This document shows positions 21,417 through 30,904 of a stretch of 64,000 nt of DNA, one piece after another (the first letter of the stretch is position 1; each line of letters begins with the position of its first letter). The notes under the pieces were generated by a model, which was given only the letters and a program-made list of their open reading frames with translations, ran no database searches and had not been told where the DNA came from. The stretch spans positions 5,766,001-5,830,000 of the forward strand of contig NZ_CP032382.1 in the NCBI RefSeq assembly GCF_003589925.1, in the 5' to 3' direction. A program made the position numbers and the translations under genes. This stretch comes from Chryseolinea soli (lineage in GTDB: Bacteria > Bacteroidota > Bacteroidia > Cytophagales > Cyclobacteriaceae).

Positions 21417-22754
21417 TTACAACTCAAGACCCGCCAGTTCATTTGCATCCGGCTGCACGGTCTGTTTTTCTTTTTCGTCTTTCTCCGGCATTTTCTTGTC
21501 CCAGATGATGCTGGTAAGGATGGCTAAGGATGCTTCACACCGTTTCAGATTGCCGTCGTCCGACCAGTAGTGGGTATGTGAAAGGAAGGGGACAAACCTG
21601 AGCCATGGAGAACCTTTGATCTTTATTTTGTGCTCCCGTATTCCCTTGCCAAAATATTCGGAGAGGTTGCCTCCGACATAATCATTTTCATAATAGACAT
21701 TGATCCACTGGGTGCATGCGAAAGGAGCGCTGTGGTGTAAAACTCTTCCGGGTTTTTTGAAGTCGGGCAGGTAAGTAAACCGGTTAATGTTCTTGATCAC
21801 TTCAAAAACCGGGGGCGATTTGGGGAGCTCCCGTTCTTTCATTCGCTCTTTTAATTCGGAGATATTTTTGGCCAGCAGAAATGAGGCGTGGGTCAACGGA
21901 CTTCCAAGGGTGATGAAATGTGTGATGCGCCAGGGATTGCCTCCGTCGTTTTGCTGGTAAAGCAGATCCTCCTGGGCACTTTGATATGGCTTGATATTCA
22001 ATGCAACGTTCTCAGGCTGCGCGTAATCTTTTTCAAATTTCAATAATTGATCCTTGTATTTACCGTCGACATACTTTGTATTGTATTCACTCCAGAGATT
22101 GCGGATAATATCGTAGCCGATGATGGCGCCCAGACTGTGTCCGACGAGAATGATCTTTTCATATTTGTTCGATTCATGCAATGACTTGAGCAGCATAATC
22201 CCATCTTTCCGGATCTTTTGGCGCTCGGCAATATTTCCCGGCGAAGGGGAGGTGTAACGTGCCGCATCACCCACATAACCCGTGAACAAATAACTCAGCA
22301 TGGCGGTGAGCAATGTTCCGATCGCGCCAATCCACATCGGTTGATCTTCGCCCATGAACGGTATGTCGTAGCCGGAAAGGATCAACGCGAGAGAAGCAAA
22401 GATGATGAACCAAATGGCGATATGAAACGGCCGGATGCGTTTCGGCAACGACCAGGGCCAGCGGAAAAGGATCTGCCAGATCCAGGTGAGCACCTGTTGC
22501 ACTTTTGTGTCCCGTACATTGTAGGCCCAGTAGTATTCAAAGAAATCTGTTTTTACCCGGCCCTCGTCTTCCGCCGACGCCGTGGTCAGTCTCCGCAGTT
22601 CAAACAGGTTGGAAAGTTCATCCGGCTTGCTGTAAAACTCAATATTCTTTCCATCGGTCCCTTGGTTCCGCGTCACACTCGATACAAATCCTCTTAAGGT
22701 GTCCATTGGTTTTTGTTCACCAATGCCGTGGATAATAACGACGGCGTGTCTCAT
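21417..22754 (-). CDS. Alpha/beta-hydrolase-like membrane protein
   Basis: This 445-residue protein starts with the hydrolase strand RHAVVIIHGIGEQKP and has the nucleophile elbow VGHSLGAIIGYD, typical of lipases and esterases. Unusually, two or three hydrophobic helices (about residues 105-165) lie between these two parts, so the catalytic fold would be interrupted by a membrane hairpin. Candidate acid and histidine residues are in HFITLGSPLTHASF and FLSHTHYWSDDGN. The substrate is unknown. It lies 138 bp from the katG start on the same strand; whether they share a transcript is unclear. Confidence 0.7.
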   Translation of the reverse strand: MRHAVVIIHGIGEQKPMDTLRGFVSSVTRNQGTDGKNIEFYSKPDELSNLFELRRLTTASAEDEGRVKTDFFEYYWAYNVRDTKVQQVLTWIWQILFRWPWSLPKRIRPFHIAIWFIIFASLALILSGYDIPFMGEDQPMWIGAIGTLLTAMLSYLFTGYVGDAARYTSPSPGNIAERQKIRKDGIMLLKSLHESNKYEKIILVGHSLGAIIGYDIIRNLWSEYNTKYVDGKYKDQLLKFEKDYAQPENVALNIKPYQSAQEDLLYQQNDGGNPWRITHFITLGSPLTHASFLLAKNISELKERMKERELPKSPPVFEVIKNINRFTYLPDFKKPGRVLHHSAPFACTQWINVYYENDYVGGNLSEYFGKGIREHKIKIKGSPWLRFVPFLSHTHYWSDDGNLKRCEASLAILTSIIWDKKMPEKDEKEKQTVQPDANELAGLEL

Positions 22755-23096
22755 AGGTAAAAGGGTTAGGCTGATGCGATCAATAAAAACACAAGCCCAT
22801 CAGCAATGTCGATCAGACATCATGATGGGCTCGTGAACTAAAGTAAGCATTAATCAGAGAACAACAACGGCGTGAACAAAAAAAACATGACGGTAGATGG
22901 CGTTCAAACACACATACTATCCGTGACAGATCCGGGATATGGGCGACGCAATGTGGTACCCTAGTCTGTACCCGTATAGTCTCCTGCTTCAGGGTCTATG
23001 CGGCTGAAGTGATAAGCTCCAAATTAATGTGATGGGTGTTTCAAAGTAGCGAAGTCCCCGAGGCGGGAGACTTCGCTACTTACGCGGGAGACTTCG
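22755..23096. other. Intergenic region with hairpin repeats
   Basis: This 342-bp stretch lies upstream of the membrane hydrolase and downstream of the DoxX-like gene. Apart from the GAAGTC hairpin repeat at 23045-23126 nothing clear is visible, and no open frame is convincing. Confidence 0.6.
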
Positions 23097-23126
23097 CTAC
23101 TTACCGGGAGACTTCCCTGCGACGAC
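23045..23126. repeat. GAAGTC hairpin repeat cluster
   Basis: A perfect inverted repeat with 12-bp arms AGTAGCGAAGTC (23045-23056) and GACTTCGCTACT (23069-23080) is followed by two partial copies of the GGGAGACTTC unit (about 23085-23100 and 23106-23126). A further copy is at 25982-26010. The last units run into the DoxX-like gene and supply its final codons and its TAG stop at 23097. Confidence 0.85.
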
Positions 23127-23873
23127 GAGGGCAATCCCGCTATAGGCAAGCGCTATGCCGGCGCTGGTAATTTCGCTTCCCAGGTAAGGCAAAGGAGACA
23201 CGATCACCCGGGGGATATGGAGAATAATAAACCAGGTAAGGATCATGAAACCCAGTAGCGTGGCGGCTAGCTTGCGTTTTATGTTCAGAATGATCCCGAC
23301 GCCAGAAGCCAGTAGTGCCATGCCGGTGAAGTAGATCCAGAACAAATGGCCGGGTACCCACGAGGGAACATAGTCGGCGGCCTCTTTGGCATACAGAAAA
23401 TGATCCATGGCAAAACTGATGATCGTCAGCGAAAAGAGAATGGTGCCGAAAGGTGCGGGCTTGCCTAAAATCCTCAGGAGCGGATTTTCATCTTTTTCCG
23501 GATAGCAGCTGGCAATGACAAAGGCGCCACCGCACAATGCCAGTTCTTTTGCCGCATTCTCCCAGTCTCCAAAATGCATAGCGTTTGGACTAACCATAAG
23601 CTGATAGGGGATGAAGTAAAAGCAAAAGACCAACAGCAGCACGCTCCCTAATACCAGGGAAGCTGACCTGGTTTTCTTTTCAAAGACGATGCATGCGCCG
23701 GCCAAAATCAGCAAGACTCCCGCGATGTAAGCGAGGGCTACAAAGCCGGGAATTCCGGCATGCTTGGGGGGGATCAGCATATAGGGAAAATCACGATAAT
23801 ACAGCGTGTGAAAGCCCATCTCCGCGATCGCGATGCCATAGAAGATACGGCCTATTTTTGATAGATTTCCCAT
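23097..23873 (-). CDS. DoxX-like polytopic membrane protein
   Basis: This 258-residue protein is almost entirely hydrophobic, with about eight membrane helices arranged as two similar halves. Weak resemblance to DoxX-type quinone-associated membrane proteins is seen (GRIFYGIAIAEMGFHTLYY). No catalytic motif is visible. Its last residues (AGKSPGK) and stop codon are encoded by the GAAGTC repeat unit, so the original C-terminus may have been replaced. It is divergent from the esterase/SMP-30 gene at 24141. Confidence 0.65.
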   Translation of the reverse strand: MGNLSKIGRIFYGIAIAEMGFHTLYYRDFPYMLIPPKHAGIPGFVALAYIAGVLLILAGACIVFEKKTRSASLVLGSVLLLVFCFYFIPYQLMVSPNAMHFGDWENAAKELALCGGAFVIASCYPEKDENPLLRILGKPAPFGTILFSLTIISFAMDHFLYAKEAADYVPSWVPGHLFWIYFTGMALLASGVGIILNIKRKLAATLLGFMILTWFIILHIPRVIVSPLPYLGSEITSAGIALAYSGIALVVAGKSPGK

Positions 23874-24140
23874 GCCCTTAAATGGTTTATTTGAAAGACG
23901 ATGAAGATAAGCAATAGGAGTGATTCATGTCGTAACATCGTCTCCCGTTTCAGGGACCCTGTGGGCCTGACCGCGGCAAATTCCCATAACTTGGGGGGTA
24001 CTGAAAGAGCCTCCCGGTCTGGCGAACGCCGTGGCACGGTGACGCACCATCAAATGCGCAACCATTCACCTTCGGCGGAGCCGGGTCTCCTTTTATGTAA
24101 ATTGTAGCAGTGTATTCTTTAAAGTTTAAAAGCTTATAGC

Positions 24141-25913
24141 ATGAAAGGAAAATTATTGATCCTGCTCTTCCTTTTTTGGGGACGGGCACTCGCACAGTCA
24201 ACTCCGGAAACCTACCCCGTCGACCCCGCGTCGGAGGAACACGCCGGCGTGCCAAAAGGGGAGATCCTGAAGTTCACCTTTGAGGACTCCAAGCTATTTC
24301 CCGGCACGACGCGAGAGATCAGCCTGTATATTCCTGCCCAGTACAAAGGCGATAAGCCCGCTTGTGTTTATGTTAACCAGGACGGCATCCAGTGGAAAGC
24401 GCCGACCGTTTTTGACAACCTCATTGCCAAAAACGAAATGCCTGTCACCATCGGTGTTTTTGTTACGCCGGGAAAAGTATTGGCTCAGAACAAAGAGGCG
24501 CTTGATCGTTTCAATAGAAGCTTTGAATATGATGGGTTGGGAGACAAGTACGGGCGATTTTTGTTGGATGAGGTTTTTCCCTTTGTCGAGCGTCAGAAGG
24601 CAACCGATGGCAGGCCGATACGTCTTTCGCATAATGGCAACGACAGGGCTATTGGCGGGTCCAGCAGCGGGGCGGTTTGTGCCTTCACCGTGGCCTGGAT
24701 GTTGCCCGATGAATTTTCAAGAGTATTCAGTGCCATCGGCACCTATGTTGGGCTGCGCGGGGCGGACCGTTATGATATTTTAGTCAGAAAACACGAGCCC
24801 AAGCCCCTACGCATCTTTATGCAGGATGGGTCCGGCGATCTCAATATCTATGCAGGCGATTGGTGGAAAGCCAATGAATCGATGGAGCGGGCGTTGACCT
24901 TTGCCGGCTACGATGTCAACCACGTCTGGGGCAGTGGGGGCCACAATGGCCTTCAGGGCACATCGGTTTTTCCGGAGGCGATGCGATGGCTGTGGAGAGA
25001 TTATCCTAAACCGATCCGGGGGGGACAAAGCAAAAACCAATTTCTGGTGGATATTCTTCCAGTCGAAGACAAAGGCTGGGAATTGGTGGGCGAGAACTAT
25101 GGATTCACAGAGGGCATCGCGGTGAATGCCAAGGGCGAAGTTTTTTTTCAAGACATCCCCAACGCAAAAACGTATAAGATAGGTCCGAACGGCAAACCGG
25201 AAGTGTATCTCGCCGATTCAAAAAAAGCAAGCGGCACAACGTTCTCCGCTGCCGGCGACATGCTCACGATCACCGGCGGATGGTCCGAGCCGCCCACAAA
25301 GGAAGTCCATCAATACAAGACACCGGGCGGCTATACGGTCGTGGCCGCGGAAACACCGGGCAATGATATCACCCTTTCGTTTAGCGGGAACATCTATGTC
25401 ACGTCGCCCGACGGCAGGGAGCGGCCCAGTAAATTGTATCTCATCAAACCCCAGGGTGAAAAGAGCATCGTGGACGAAGGACTGAAATTTGCCAACGGCC
25501 TTTGTCTCTCGCCCGATCAAACGCAACTTTATGTAACCGAATCAGCCACGCACTGGGTATGGGTATACCAGATCCAGCCCGACGGCACGTTGTCGCACAA
25601 ACAAAAATACGGATGGCTGCATGTGCGCGACGAAGACGAAAATGCCTGGAGCGACGGATTGAAGTGCGACCGCGACGGCAGGATCTACGTGACCAGCCTC
25701 AGCGGCATTCAGGTGATGGATCAACTGGGCCGTGTGAACGCCATCCTTCCCGTTCCCAAATCAAAAGGCCAGGTCTCCAATCTTTGTTTCGGTGGTCCCG
25801 ATTTTGATACACTGTATATCACCTGTCATGACAAAGTGTTTCGGCGAAAGGTGAAAGTGAAGGGTGCCAATAATTTTGACAAACCTATCAAGCCAGGCAA
25901 TCCCAAATTGTGA
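24141..25913 (+). CDS. Secreted esterase / SMP-30 gluconolactonase-like fusion
   Basis: This 590-residue exported protein has a Sec signal peptide (MKGKLLILLFLFWGRALAQ) and two enzyme modules. The N-terminal half resembles enterochelin-esterase-type alpha/beta hydrolases, with nucleophile Ser175 in GGSSSGAVCAF and a candidate His in WGSGGHNGLQG. The C-terminal half (about residues 310-575) is a six-bladed SMP-30/gluconolactonase-like propeller, with FTEGIAVNAKGEVFFQD, FANGLCLSPDQTQLYVTE and AWSDGLKCDRDGRIYVTS carrying the usual metal-ligand positions. It probably cleaves an ester and then a lactone of a sugar-like substrate (inference). Confidence 0.85.
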   Translation: MKGKLLILLFLFWGRALAQSTPETYPVDPASEEHAGVPKGEILKFTFEDSKLFPGTTREISLYIPAQYKGDKPACVYVNQDGIQWKAPTVFDNLIAKNEMPVTIGVFVTPGKVLAQNKEALDRFNRSFEYDGLGDKYGRFLLDEVFPFVERQKATDGRPIRLSHNGNDRAIGGSSSGAVCAFTVAWMLPDEFSRVFSAIGTYVGLRGADRYDILVRKHEPKPLRIFMQDGSGDLNIYAGDWWKANESMERALTFAGYDVNHVWGSGGHNGLQGTSVFPEAMRWLWRDYPKPIRGGQSKNQFLVDILPVEDKGWELVGENYGFTEGIAVNAKGEVFFQDIPNAKTYKIGPNGKPEVYLADSKKASGTTFSAAGDMLTITGGWSEPPTKEVHQYKTPGGYTVVAAETPGNDITLSFSGNIYVTSPDGRERPSKLYLIKPQGEKSIVDEGLKFANGLCLSPDQTQLYVTESATHWVWVYQIQPDGTLSHKQKYGWLHVRDEDENAWSDGLKCDRDGRIYVTSLSGIQVMDQLGRVNAILPVPKSKGQVSNLCFGGPDFDTLYITCHDKVFRRKVKVKGANNFDKPIKPGNPKL

Positions 25914-25981
25914 GGCTGGCGCAGTGTTCTGGTCAGACGTCATAACATAGCTCCGACTGGGTGTTGGCGTCCTGAAAAAAC

Positions 25982-26010
25982 GCGAAGTCCCCGAGGCGGG
26001 AGACTTCGCT
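25982..26010. repeat. Second copy of the GAAGTC hairpin repeat
   Basis: Arms GCGAAGTC and GACTTCGC enclose the same CCCGAGGCGGGA core as at 23045-23080, and the shared GCGACG tail follows. This copy lies between the convergent genes ending at 25913 and 26078, where it could act as a transcription terminator. Confidence 0.8.
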
Positions 26011-26077
26011 GCGACGCCTGGCGCAAAGTGTTCCCACTTGTGCCCATCATAAAAAGAGTCTTCAGACTGCGGCCGAT

Positions 26078-26827
26078 TTAGGCGTCCAAATTACTTTCAT
26101 AAATTTCCCTGTTATGCTTCACATTATCCGTCCAAAGCTCAGGATCATGCGTCATAATATATTTCAACCCCAGTTCGCGTCCCCCGGGCAATAATTCTTT
26201 TCTAGCGCTCTCAATAGACTTTTTCAATTGAGCCAACGTCAGGTCCGTGCAATACGCCGGGCTTCCGGGCTGTTGTCTCCAGGAGTCTTGAAGCGATCCA
26301 TAATCCAAAGCATCAAACCCACTATCGCCAACCAGAACAGATACCACGTCTTTGGATAGCTTATCGTCTCCGGAAACGGGAAGCGCCAAACGCGAAGGCG
26401 TGCCCTTGGGAAGACCGGAATGGACCAAAGAACGATACAGAATGCTGTTATAAGCCTTCACCACCGGCCGCTGAAGCTGATTCGACACCCAAACGCTCTC
26501 CGGCATTCCATCCTCGATGTCTTTAAGGATCCCGTCGCGGATGGGGTAATAGTTGCAAGTATCAACAAGGACCGTTCTTGTGGGAGCGTTTTTAAATAGC
26601 TGTTTTGGTAACTTCAGGATACCGATCAAAGGAATCGTAATAACGATCACATCGACATCGGTGACAACATCGGTCAACGTAACCGCTGAAGCTCTCGTTT
26701 CCAAAGCCAAACTCTTGAGCTTTTCAATTCCGCTGGCATTGGCCATCTTCACGCGGTGACCGGCCTTTGTGTATTGCCGTATCAAAGTTCCTCCCATCTC
26801 GCCGGCTCCGATCATTCCTATTTTCAT
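26078..26827 (-). CDS. F420-dependent NADP reductase-like protein
   Basis: This 249-residue protein has an N-terminal Rossmann fold with the dinucleotide motif KIGMIGAGEMGGTLIRQY, followed by VDVIVITIPL. The layout is that of the NADP oxidoreductase / coenzyme F420-dependent family, which in bacteria without F420 usually acts on NAD(P) substrates. The C-terminal half has PVVKAYNSILYRSL and LPVSGDDKLSKDVV, typical of this family. The substrate is unknown. It lies 123 bp downstream of the PEP-mutase-like gene on the same strand. Confidence 0.8.
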   Translation of the reverse strand: MKIGMIGAGEMGGTLIRQYTKAGHRVKMANASGIEKLKSLALETRASAVTLTDVVTDVDVIVITIPLIGILKLPKQLFKNAPTRTVLVDTCNYYPIRDGILKDIEDGMPESVWVSNQLQRPVVKAYNSILYRSLVHSGLPKGTPSRLALPVSGDDKLSKDVVSVLVGDSGFDALDYGSLQDSWRQQPGSPAYCTDLTLAQLKKSIESARKELLPGGRELGLKYIMTHDPELWTDNVKHNREIYESNLDA

Positions 26828-26950
26828 AATATTCGATTCGTTGTAAATCTACAAGCAAATGTATTGTCTAAATATAACCAAGCCTGGGGTAAAATGGGCT
26901 TTATGCAGTTAAAATCGGGCAACGGGTTAAATAGGATGAAGCGATAAAAT

Positions 26951-27745
26951 CTAAAACAAAGGCGCCAGCGAATGGGTTGTTCCGATGTCCTTTGTAATGT
27001 TTTCTAATTGTCGATAAGTTGCCCGGTAAAGAAAAACAGCCATGCTGATTCTCCTGACCCCGCATTCCGTCAACGTCGCGATAGACGACAACTGCGGCAC
27101 GCCCACGACATTGACGGGAAGCGACGTAGAGGAAGTGATTTCCTTAATAAGGCTCGTGTCCGAAACGGCGGTAACGAAAAGTCCATCGGCTCCTGCATCC
27201 TCGTATAGCTTTGCTCTTCTCAACGTCGTTTCGAGTGGCGAAGGAAGTTTTAATAAAAAAACATCGGTTCTTGCATTGATAAAAAGTTTTTGATGGGTTT
27301 TCTCGAGGTAGTTCTTAATGCCGTTTAATTTTCTCAGATAAATTTCCTCCCCCTGCGAATCTTCCAGGTTTATTCCGGCAACGCCGATGTCAATGAGTTT
27401 TTGAATATGCTCGTTCAGGTCGTCTAAATTATCGGTGTATCCTCTCTCCAGGTCAACGGACATGGGGATGCTGGTACGGGATTTTATGCGCTGCAGCATA
27501 TACAGTAATTCAGTGAACGGGATCTTTTCACCATCCTCGTAACCCAAAGAATCGGCAATGGCACCGCTGGAGGTTGCCAGGGCGTCAAAGCCATTTTTTT
27601 CGATGAGTTGTGCGCTTTTTGCATTCCAGGCATTGGGAATAACCAATGGCTTTGTGCCGTGGTGCAAATCCAGAAATCTTTCGTAGTCGTTTATCTGAGC
27701 GGTGGCATTCCCAGTCACGCTTGTCGTATCGTCCTTGCCGTTCAT
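26951..27745 (-). CDS. Isocitrate lyase / PEP mutase family protein
   Basis: This 264-residue cytoplasmic enzyme has the phosphoenolpyruvate-mutase/isocitrate-lyase TIM barrel. Motifs are PLVIPNAWNAKSAQLIE, FDALATSSGAIADSLGY, SVDLERGY (metal-binding Asp/Glu), GINLEDSQGEE and LFINARTDVFL. The size matches the short bacterial group whose members include oxaloacetate decarboxylase-like and methylisocitrate lyase-like enzymes. The exact reaction cannot be fixed from sequence alone. ATG at 27745 is used. Confidence 0.85.
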   Translation of the reverse strand: MNGKDDTTSVTGNATAQINDYERFLDLHHGTKPLVIPNAWNAKSAQLIEKNGFDALATSSGAIADSLGYEDGEKIPFTELLYMLQRIKSRTSIPMSVDLERGYTDNLDDLNEHIQKLIDIGVAGINLEDSQGEEIYLRKLNGIKNYLEKTHQKLFINARTDVFLLKLPSPLETTLRRAKLYEDAGADGLFVTAVSDTSLIKEITSSTSLPVNVVGVPQLSSIATLTECGVRRISMAVFLYRATYRQLENITKDIGTTHSLAPLF

Positions 27746-28022
27746 TTTTCTTGTGGTTTAATTTTATCGTGAATAATAAATAACAAATGTATTCCTCGAC
27801 GCTGCCGGGGCCCGGGTGTAAAGTGGACATTGTCGCGGGTAGATTTGGACAAAGTGACCGCGCGCTTTATTCAGCAGCTCACGCGAAGAAGGAAATGGTT
27901 ATTGCCTATCGTTGAACGAAGTCCGGGTGATGGACAAAGGTCGGAAGTGACATCTGAAGATTGTTAGGATGGTGATGCTGGACAATTGCGTTACGGCGGC
28001 GGGCGCACGTTTTGTTCACGCG

Positions 28023-28841
28023 TCAACTGTGGGTTTCAGATCTCACTCTTTTTCCAAACTCCTCCCAATCAAAGCCTGTCTCAATCCGGTTATGCCTCAG
28101 GGCCGGGATTTGTGTGGTAATCAACATGGTAACACCCTCAAGATCCACCCGGTGATGCTGCGGGATTTGTTGTTTGATCGCTTTGACCATTTTGAATTTC
28201 GCATCGGGGAAGAAATCTTGTATGGTTTTTTTGAGTGTGTTGATGTTATTCATGCCATACATCAGGACCAGCTTGGGCTTGTAGGTGCTGATGTTGGAAA
28301 GGATGCTGTGCATGCGATGTTCATAAACATGTGCCTCATATAATTCACGGCTTTTTAAAAACCCAAGTTCCGGCATGTCGAGCCAGCTATAGTACCAGGC
28401 ATGATTGTGCGGACTCGGCAGCGGATATAACTGGATCAACGCCTCGTTGTGCGACGATGGCGATAAAAAGTTATGTTGCTGGTAGGCGAGGAGGTCAGGT
28501 AATTTTTCCGCTTTGTAGCCGTGCACAAAGGCGATGAGATTTTTCCAAACGCCATGTTGCACGGCGTTGCTCTCGAAGCGGTATTGATGGCGGTTGGTGA
28601 ACAGATTTTTTTTCGGACCATCCCACCGGATGGCGACATGCCGGTAGAGCTCGCGGACGTCGCAGAGTTCGCCACCCGTTTGTGCATGCACCCTGCCAAA
28701 ATAGTTAACCTTGTCGGCTACTTCCTCGGGCACCTCGCCGCCACCTTCTTCATAGCCAATAAACCAGAACGGGGCCTGCCACGAGCCATAGCCGTAAAAA
28801 TTGTCGATCCAATGTTTGAGTGCTTTTTCTTCGATGACCAT
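28023..28841 (-). CDS. Unrecognised cytoplasmic protein, possibly uracil-DNA-glycosylase-like fold
   Basis: No family is firmly recognised. From the ATG at 28841 (MVIEEKALKHWIDNF) it has 272 residues. The segment APFWFIGYEEGGG near the N-terminus and PKLVLMYGMNN later resemble the two motif positions of uracil-DNA-glycosylase-fold proteins, but only weakly. It has many aromatic and His residues (LPSPHNHAWYYSWLDM) and ends with LRHNRIETGFDWEEFGKRV. An ATG at 28943 would add 34 residues without resemblance. The neighbours give no functional hint. Confidence 0.7.
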   Translation of the reverse strand: MVIEEKALKHWIDNFYGYGSWQAPFWFIGYEEGGGEVPEEVADKVNYFGRVHAQTGGELCDVRELYRHVAIRWDGPKKNLFTNRHQYRFESNAVQHGVWKNLIAFVHGYKAEKLPDLLAYQQHNFLSPSSHNEALIQLYPLPSPHNHAWYYSWLDMPELGFLKSRELYEAHVYEHRMHSILSNISTYKPKLVLMYGMNNINTLKKTIQDFFPDAKFKMVKAIKQQIPQHHRVDLEGVTMLITTQIPALRHNRIETGFDWEEFGKRVRSETHS

Positions 28842-29092
28842 ACGATGTGAAAGATAGATTAAAATTATGGACAGCCATCCGGTGTCATGATCAGGGAGCA
28901 GATCGGTTTGGGATTGTTTCGTCAGGTGTATTTCAACGTCCATTTTTCAAACAACGCCCAAAAGCTTCGGTGCTAATTTACATCGTCAATCGGGCAAAAT
29001 GCGAGGGTGATGTTAAATTGAATACATACTTACGGAATCCTTAATATTGTATTGATTGTCAATATATTATATTGATAACAGGAGAGGGCGGA

Positions 29093-30865
29093 ATGGATGC
29101 ATTAAAGTTTCCTGCAATTCCTCGGAAGGGCCGTTTGTATCGCTTATTTTACAAGATATTTCCACAATCTCGCTGTATGTCATTAACAGAGGCGTCAAAT
29201 GGAACTTCTGATCGAAGACTGCCCTGGTGGACCTGGGTAGTACCGTTGCCGATTTTTTTCCTCGGCACGCTGATCTCGTTGGAAGCAAAAATCACTACCG
29301 GCACGGCACTGCTTTACCTCCCGTTGGCCTTTGGCTTAACGTTGGCGTATTGGTGGGGACCAAGAGTGTTGCCTGCATTCTATTTGAATGCAAGCGGTTG
29401 TGCAGGCCTGTGGGGTCTGAGCCGGGTAGAGCTATGGGCCGTATACGGTTTGCCGGAAACTGTATTTGTCGCCCTTTCCTGGTTGTTTTTTGTAAAGATC
29501 GCTTCGGGAAAAATCTGGTTGCCCGATACCAAGCAAATGATCTACTTCCTGATTACCGGGATCGTGTTCCCGCTGGTGATCTACAAGTTCATGCTGGAAA
29601 GCATTTTCATGTTGGCCGGCGACGCTCCGGAGGAGAACTATTGGAATCTGCTGATTACGACAGGTTTCGGAGACTTCATATCTACATTCTGCGTGTCGCT
29701 GCCCTTGCTTCACTTTCTTACGCCATGGATGGCAAAGCGCGAATTACTTCTTCATCGCGAAAAAATTGAGCACCTGTCGCAGTATTCACGGCTCCGGAAA
29801 ATGCAATGGCTGGAACTTCTCACGGTTGCCGTCATGGCCTCGGTCATCAACCTGTTCCTGGATTTTATAGACTACTGGTTTCTGAATGGAATACTGTCGC
29901 TCTATGTCGCGATGCGTTTTGGTTTTGGCGCCACGGTGCTGATGAATTCCTATATGCTCATCATCACCTACATGGTCCCGGCGGTCATCCACCACGGTTT
30001 TCTTCCACACTTTGCCGAGAGCCAGATGCTGAGAACACAATTGGGTACGGCACTTTTGTATGTGTTCACGATCATCACCGGCCGGCTTGTTTCGGACATG
30101 AGGCTCAGCGAAGCGCGATTGAATGAGCGGAACGATGAGCTCAATCAGATGAACAGCGAATTGGACCGATTTGTCTATAGCGTGTCGCACGACCTGAGCG
30201 CTCCACTGAAATCGATCCTTGGGCTGGTATCCATCAGCCGGCTGACTACCGTGGAAAACGAGCATCGGCTCCATTTTGATCTGATTGAAAGAAGCGCCTA
30301 CAAGCTGGAGGCATTTGTGGCGGAGGTATTGGATTACTCCCGGAACCGAAGAACGGAAGGGGCACACGAACCCGTGAACCTGAAAGACCTGTCGCAGGAA
30401 GTTTTTCAAAACCTGCAGTTCGCGGATGGCTTTAACGAGATTGCATTCGAGGATGCCGCGATAAAACACGAATGGGTGATCAGCGATCGCAGCCGGTTGA
30501 AAATGATCCTTCAAAACCTTTTGAGCAATGCCATCAAATTCAGAAATAAAACGGGCAAGCCATTCATCCGGTTATCTACACAGGTGAAGGACGAGAAATT
30601 GATGTTTTCCATTGAAGACAACGGTGAAGGAATCAGGCCTGAACTAAAGGCGAAGATCTTCGATATGTTTTTTCGGGGCAGTCATCGGTCCGAAGGTTCA
30701 GGCCTTGGTCTCTACATCGCCCGCGAGGCCGCAAAGAAAATTGACGCCGCGATCGAAGTGAGCTCGACGTATGGAGAGGGGTCTGTTTTCACGATTGCAC
30801 TATCGGCTTCCATTTTGCCCGCGCCGGCAGGATCGCAGAAGTCCGTTCCCGTTACCCAGGATTGA
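29093..30865 (+). CDS. MASE1-type membrane sensor histidine kinase
   Basis: This 590-residue kinase has about eight to nine N-terminal membrane helices (about residues 40-340) resembling the MASE1 sensory domain. A coiled stretch and the kinase core follow: H-box FVYSVSHDLSAPLKSILG, N-box LKMILQNLLSNAIKFRNK, FSIEDNGEGI, and G-box GSGLGLYIAREAA. It lacks PAS and receiver domains. The ATG at 29093 is preceded by GGAGAGGG at 29081-29088, an unusually good ribosome binding site for this phylum, which decides the start over a TTG at 29072. The small gene at 30905 follows after 39 bp, so the two are probably an operon. Confidence 0.9.
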   Translation: MDALKFPAIPRKGRLYRLFYKIFPQSRCMSLTEASNGTSDRRLPWWTWVVPLPIFFLGTLISLEAKITTGTALLYLPLAFGLTLAYWWGPRVLPAFYLNASGCAGLWGLSRVELWAVYGLPETVFVALSWLFFVKIASGKIWLPDTKQMIYFLITGIVFPLVIYKFMLESIFMLAGDAPEENYWNLLITTGFGDFISTFCVSLPLLHFLTPWMAKRELLLHREKIEHLSQYSRLRKMQWLELLTVAVMASVINLFLDFIDYWFLNGILSLYVAMRFGFGATVLMNSYMLIITYMVPAVIHHGFLPHFAESQMLRTQLGTALLYVFTIITGRLVSDMRLSEARLNERNDELNQMNSELDRFVYSVSHDLSAPLKSILGLVSISRLTTVENEHRLHFDLIERSAYKLEAFVAEVLDYSRNRRTEGAHEPVNLKDLSQEVFQNLQFADGFNEIAFEDAAIKHEWVISDRSRLKMILQNLLSNAIKFRNKTGKPFIRLSTQVKDEKLMFSIEDNGEGIRPELKAKIFDMFFRGSHRSEGSGLGLYIAREAAKKIDAAIEVSSTYGEGSVFTIALSASILPAPAGSQKSVPVTQD

Positions 30866-30904
30866 TTTGCAATTCGAATTATCAATATAAAAATTGCCGT
30901 TTGT

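Noticed and set aside
23852..24037. Small 61-residue minus-strand frame upstream of the DoxX-like gene
   Set aside because: It overlaps the start of that gene and has no signal beyond a hydrophobic stretch; I see no support for translation.
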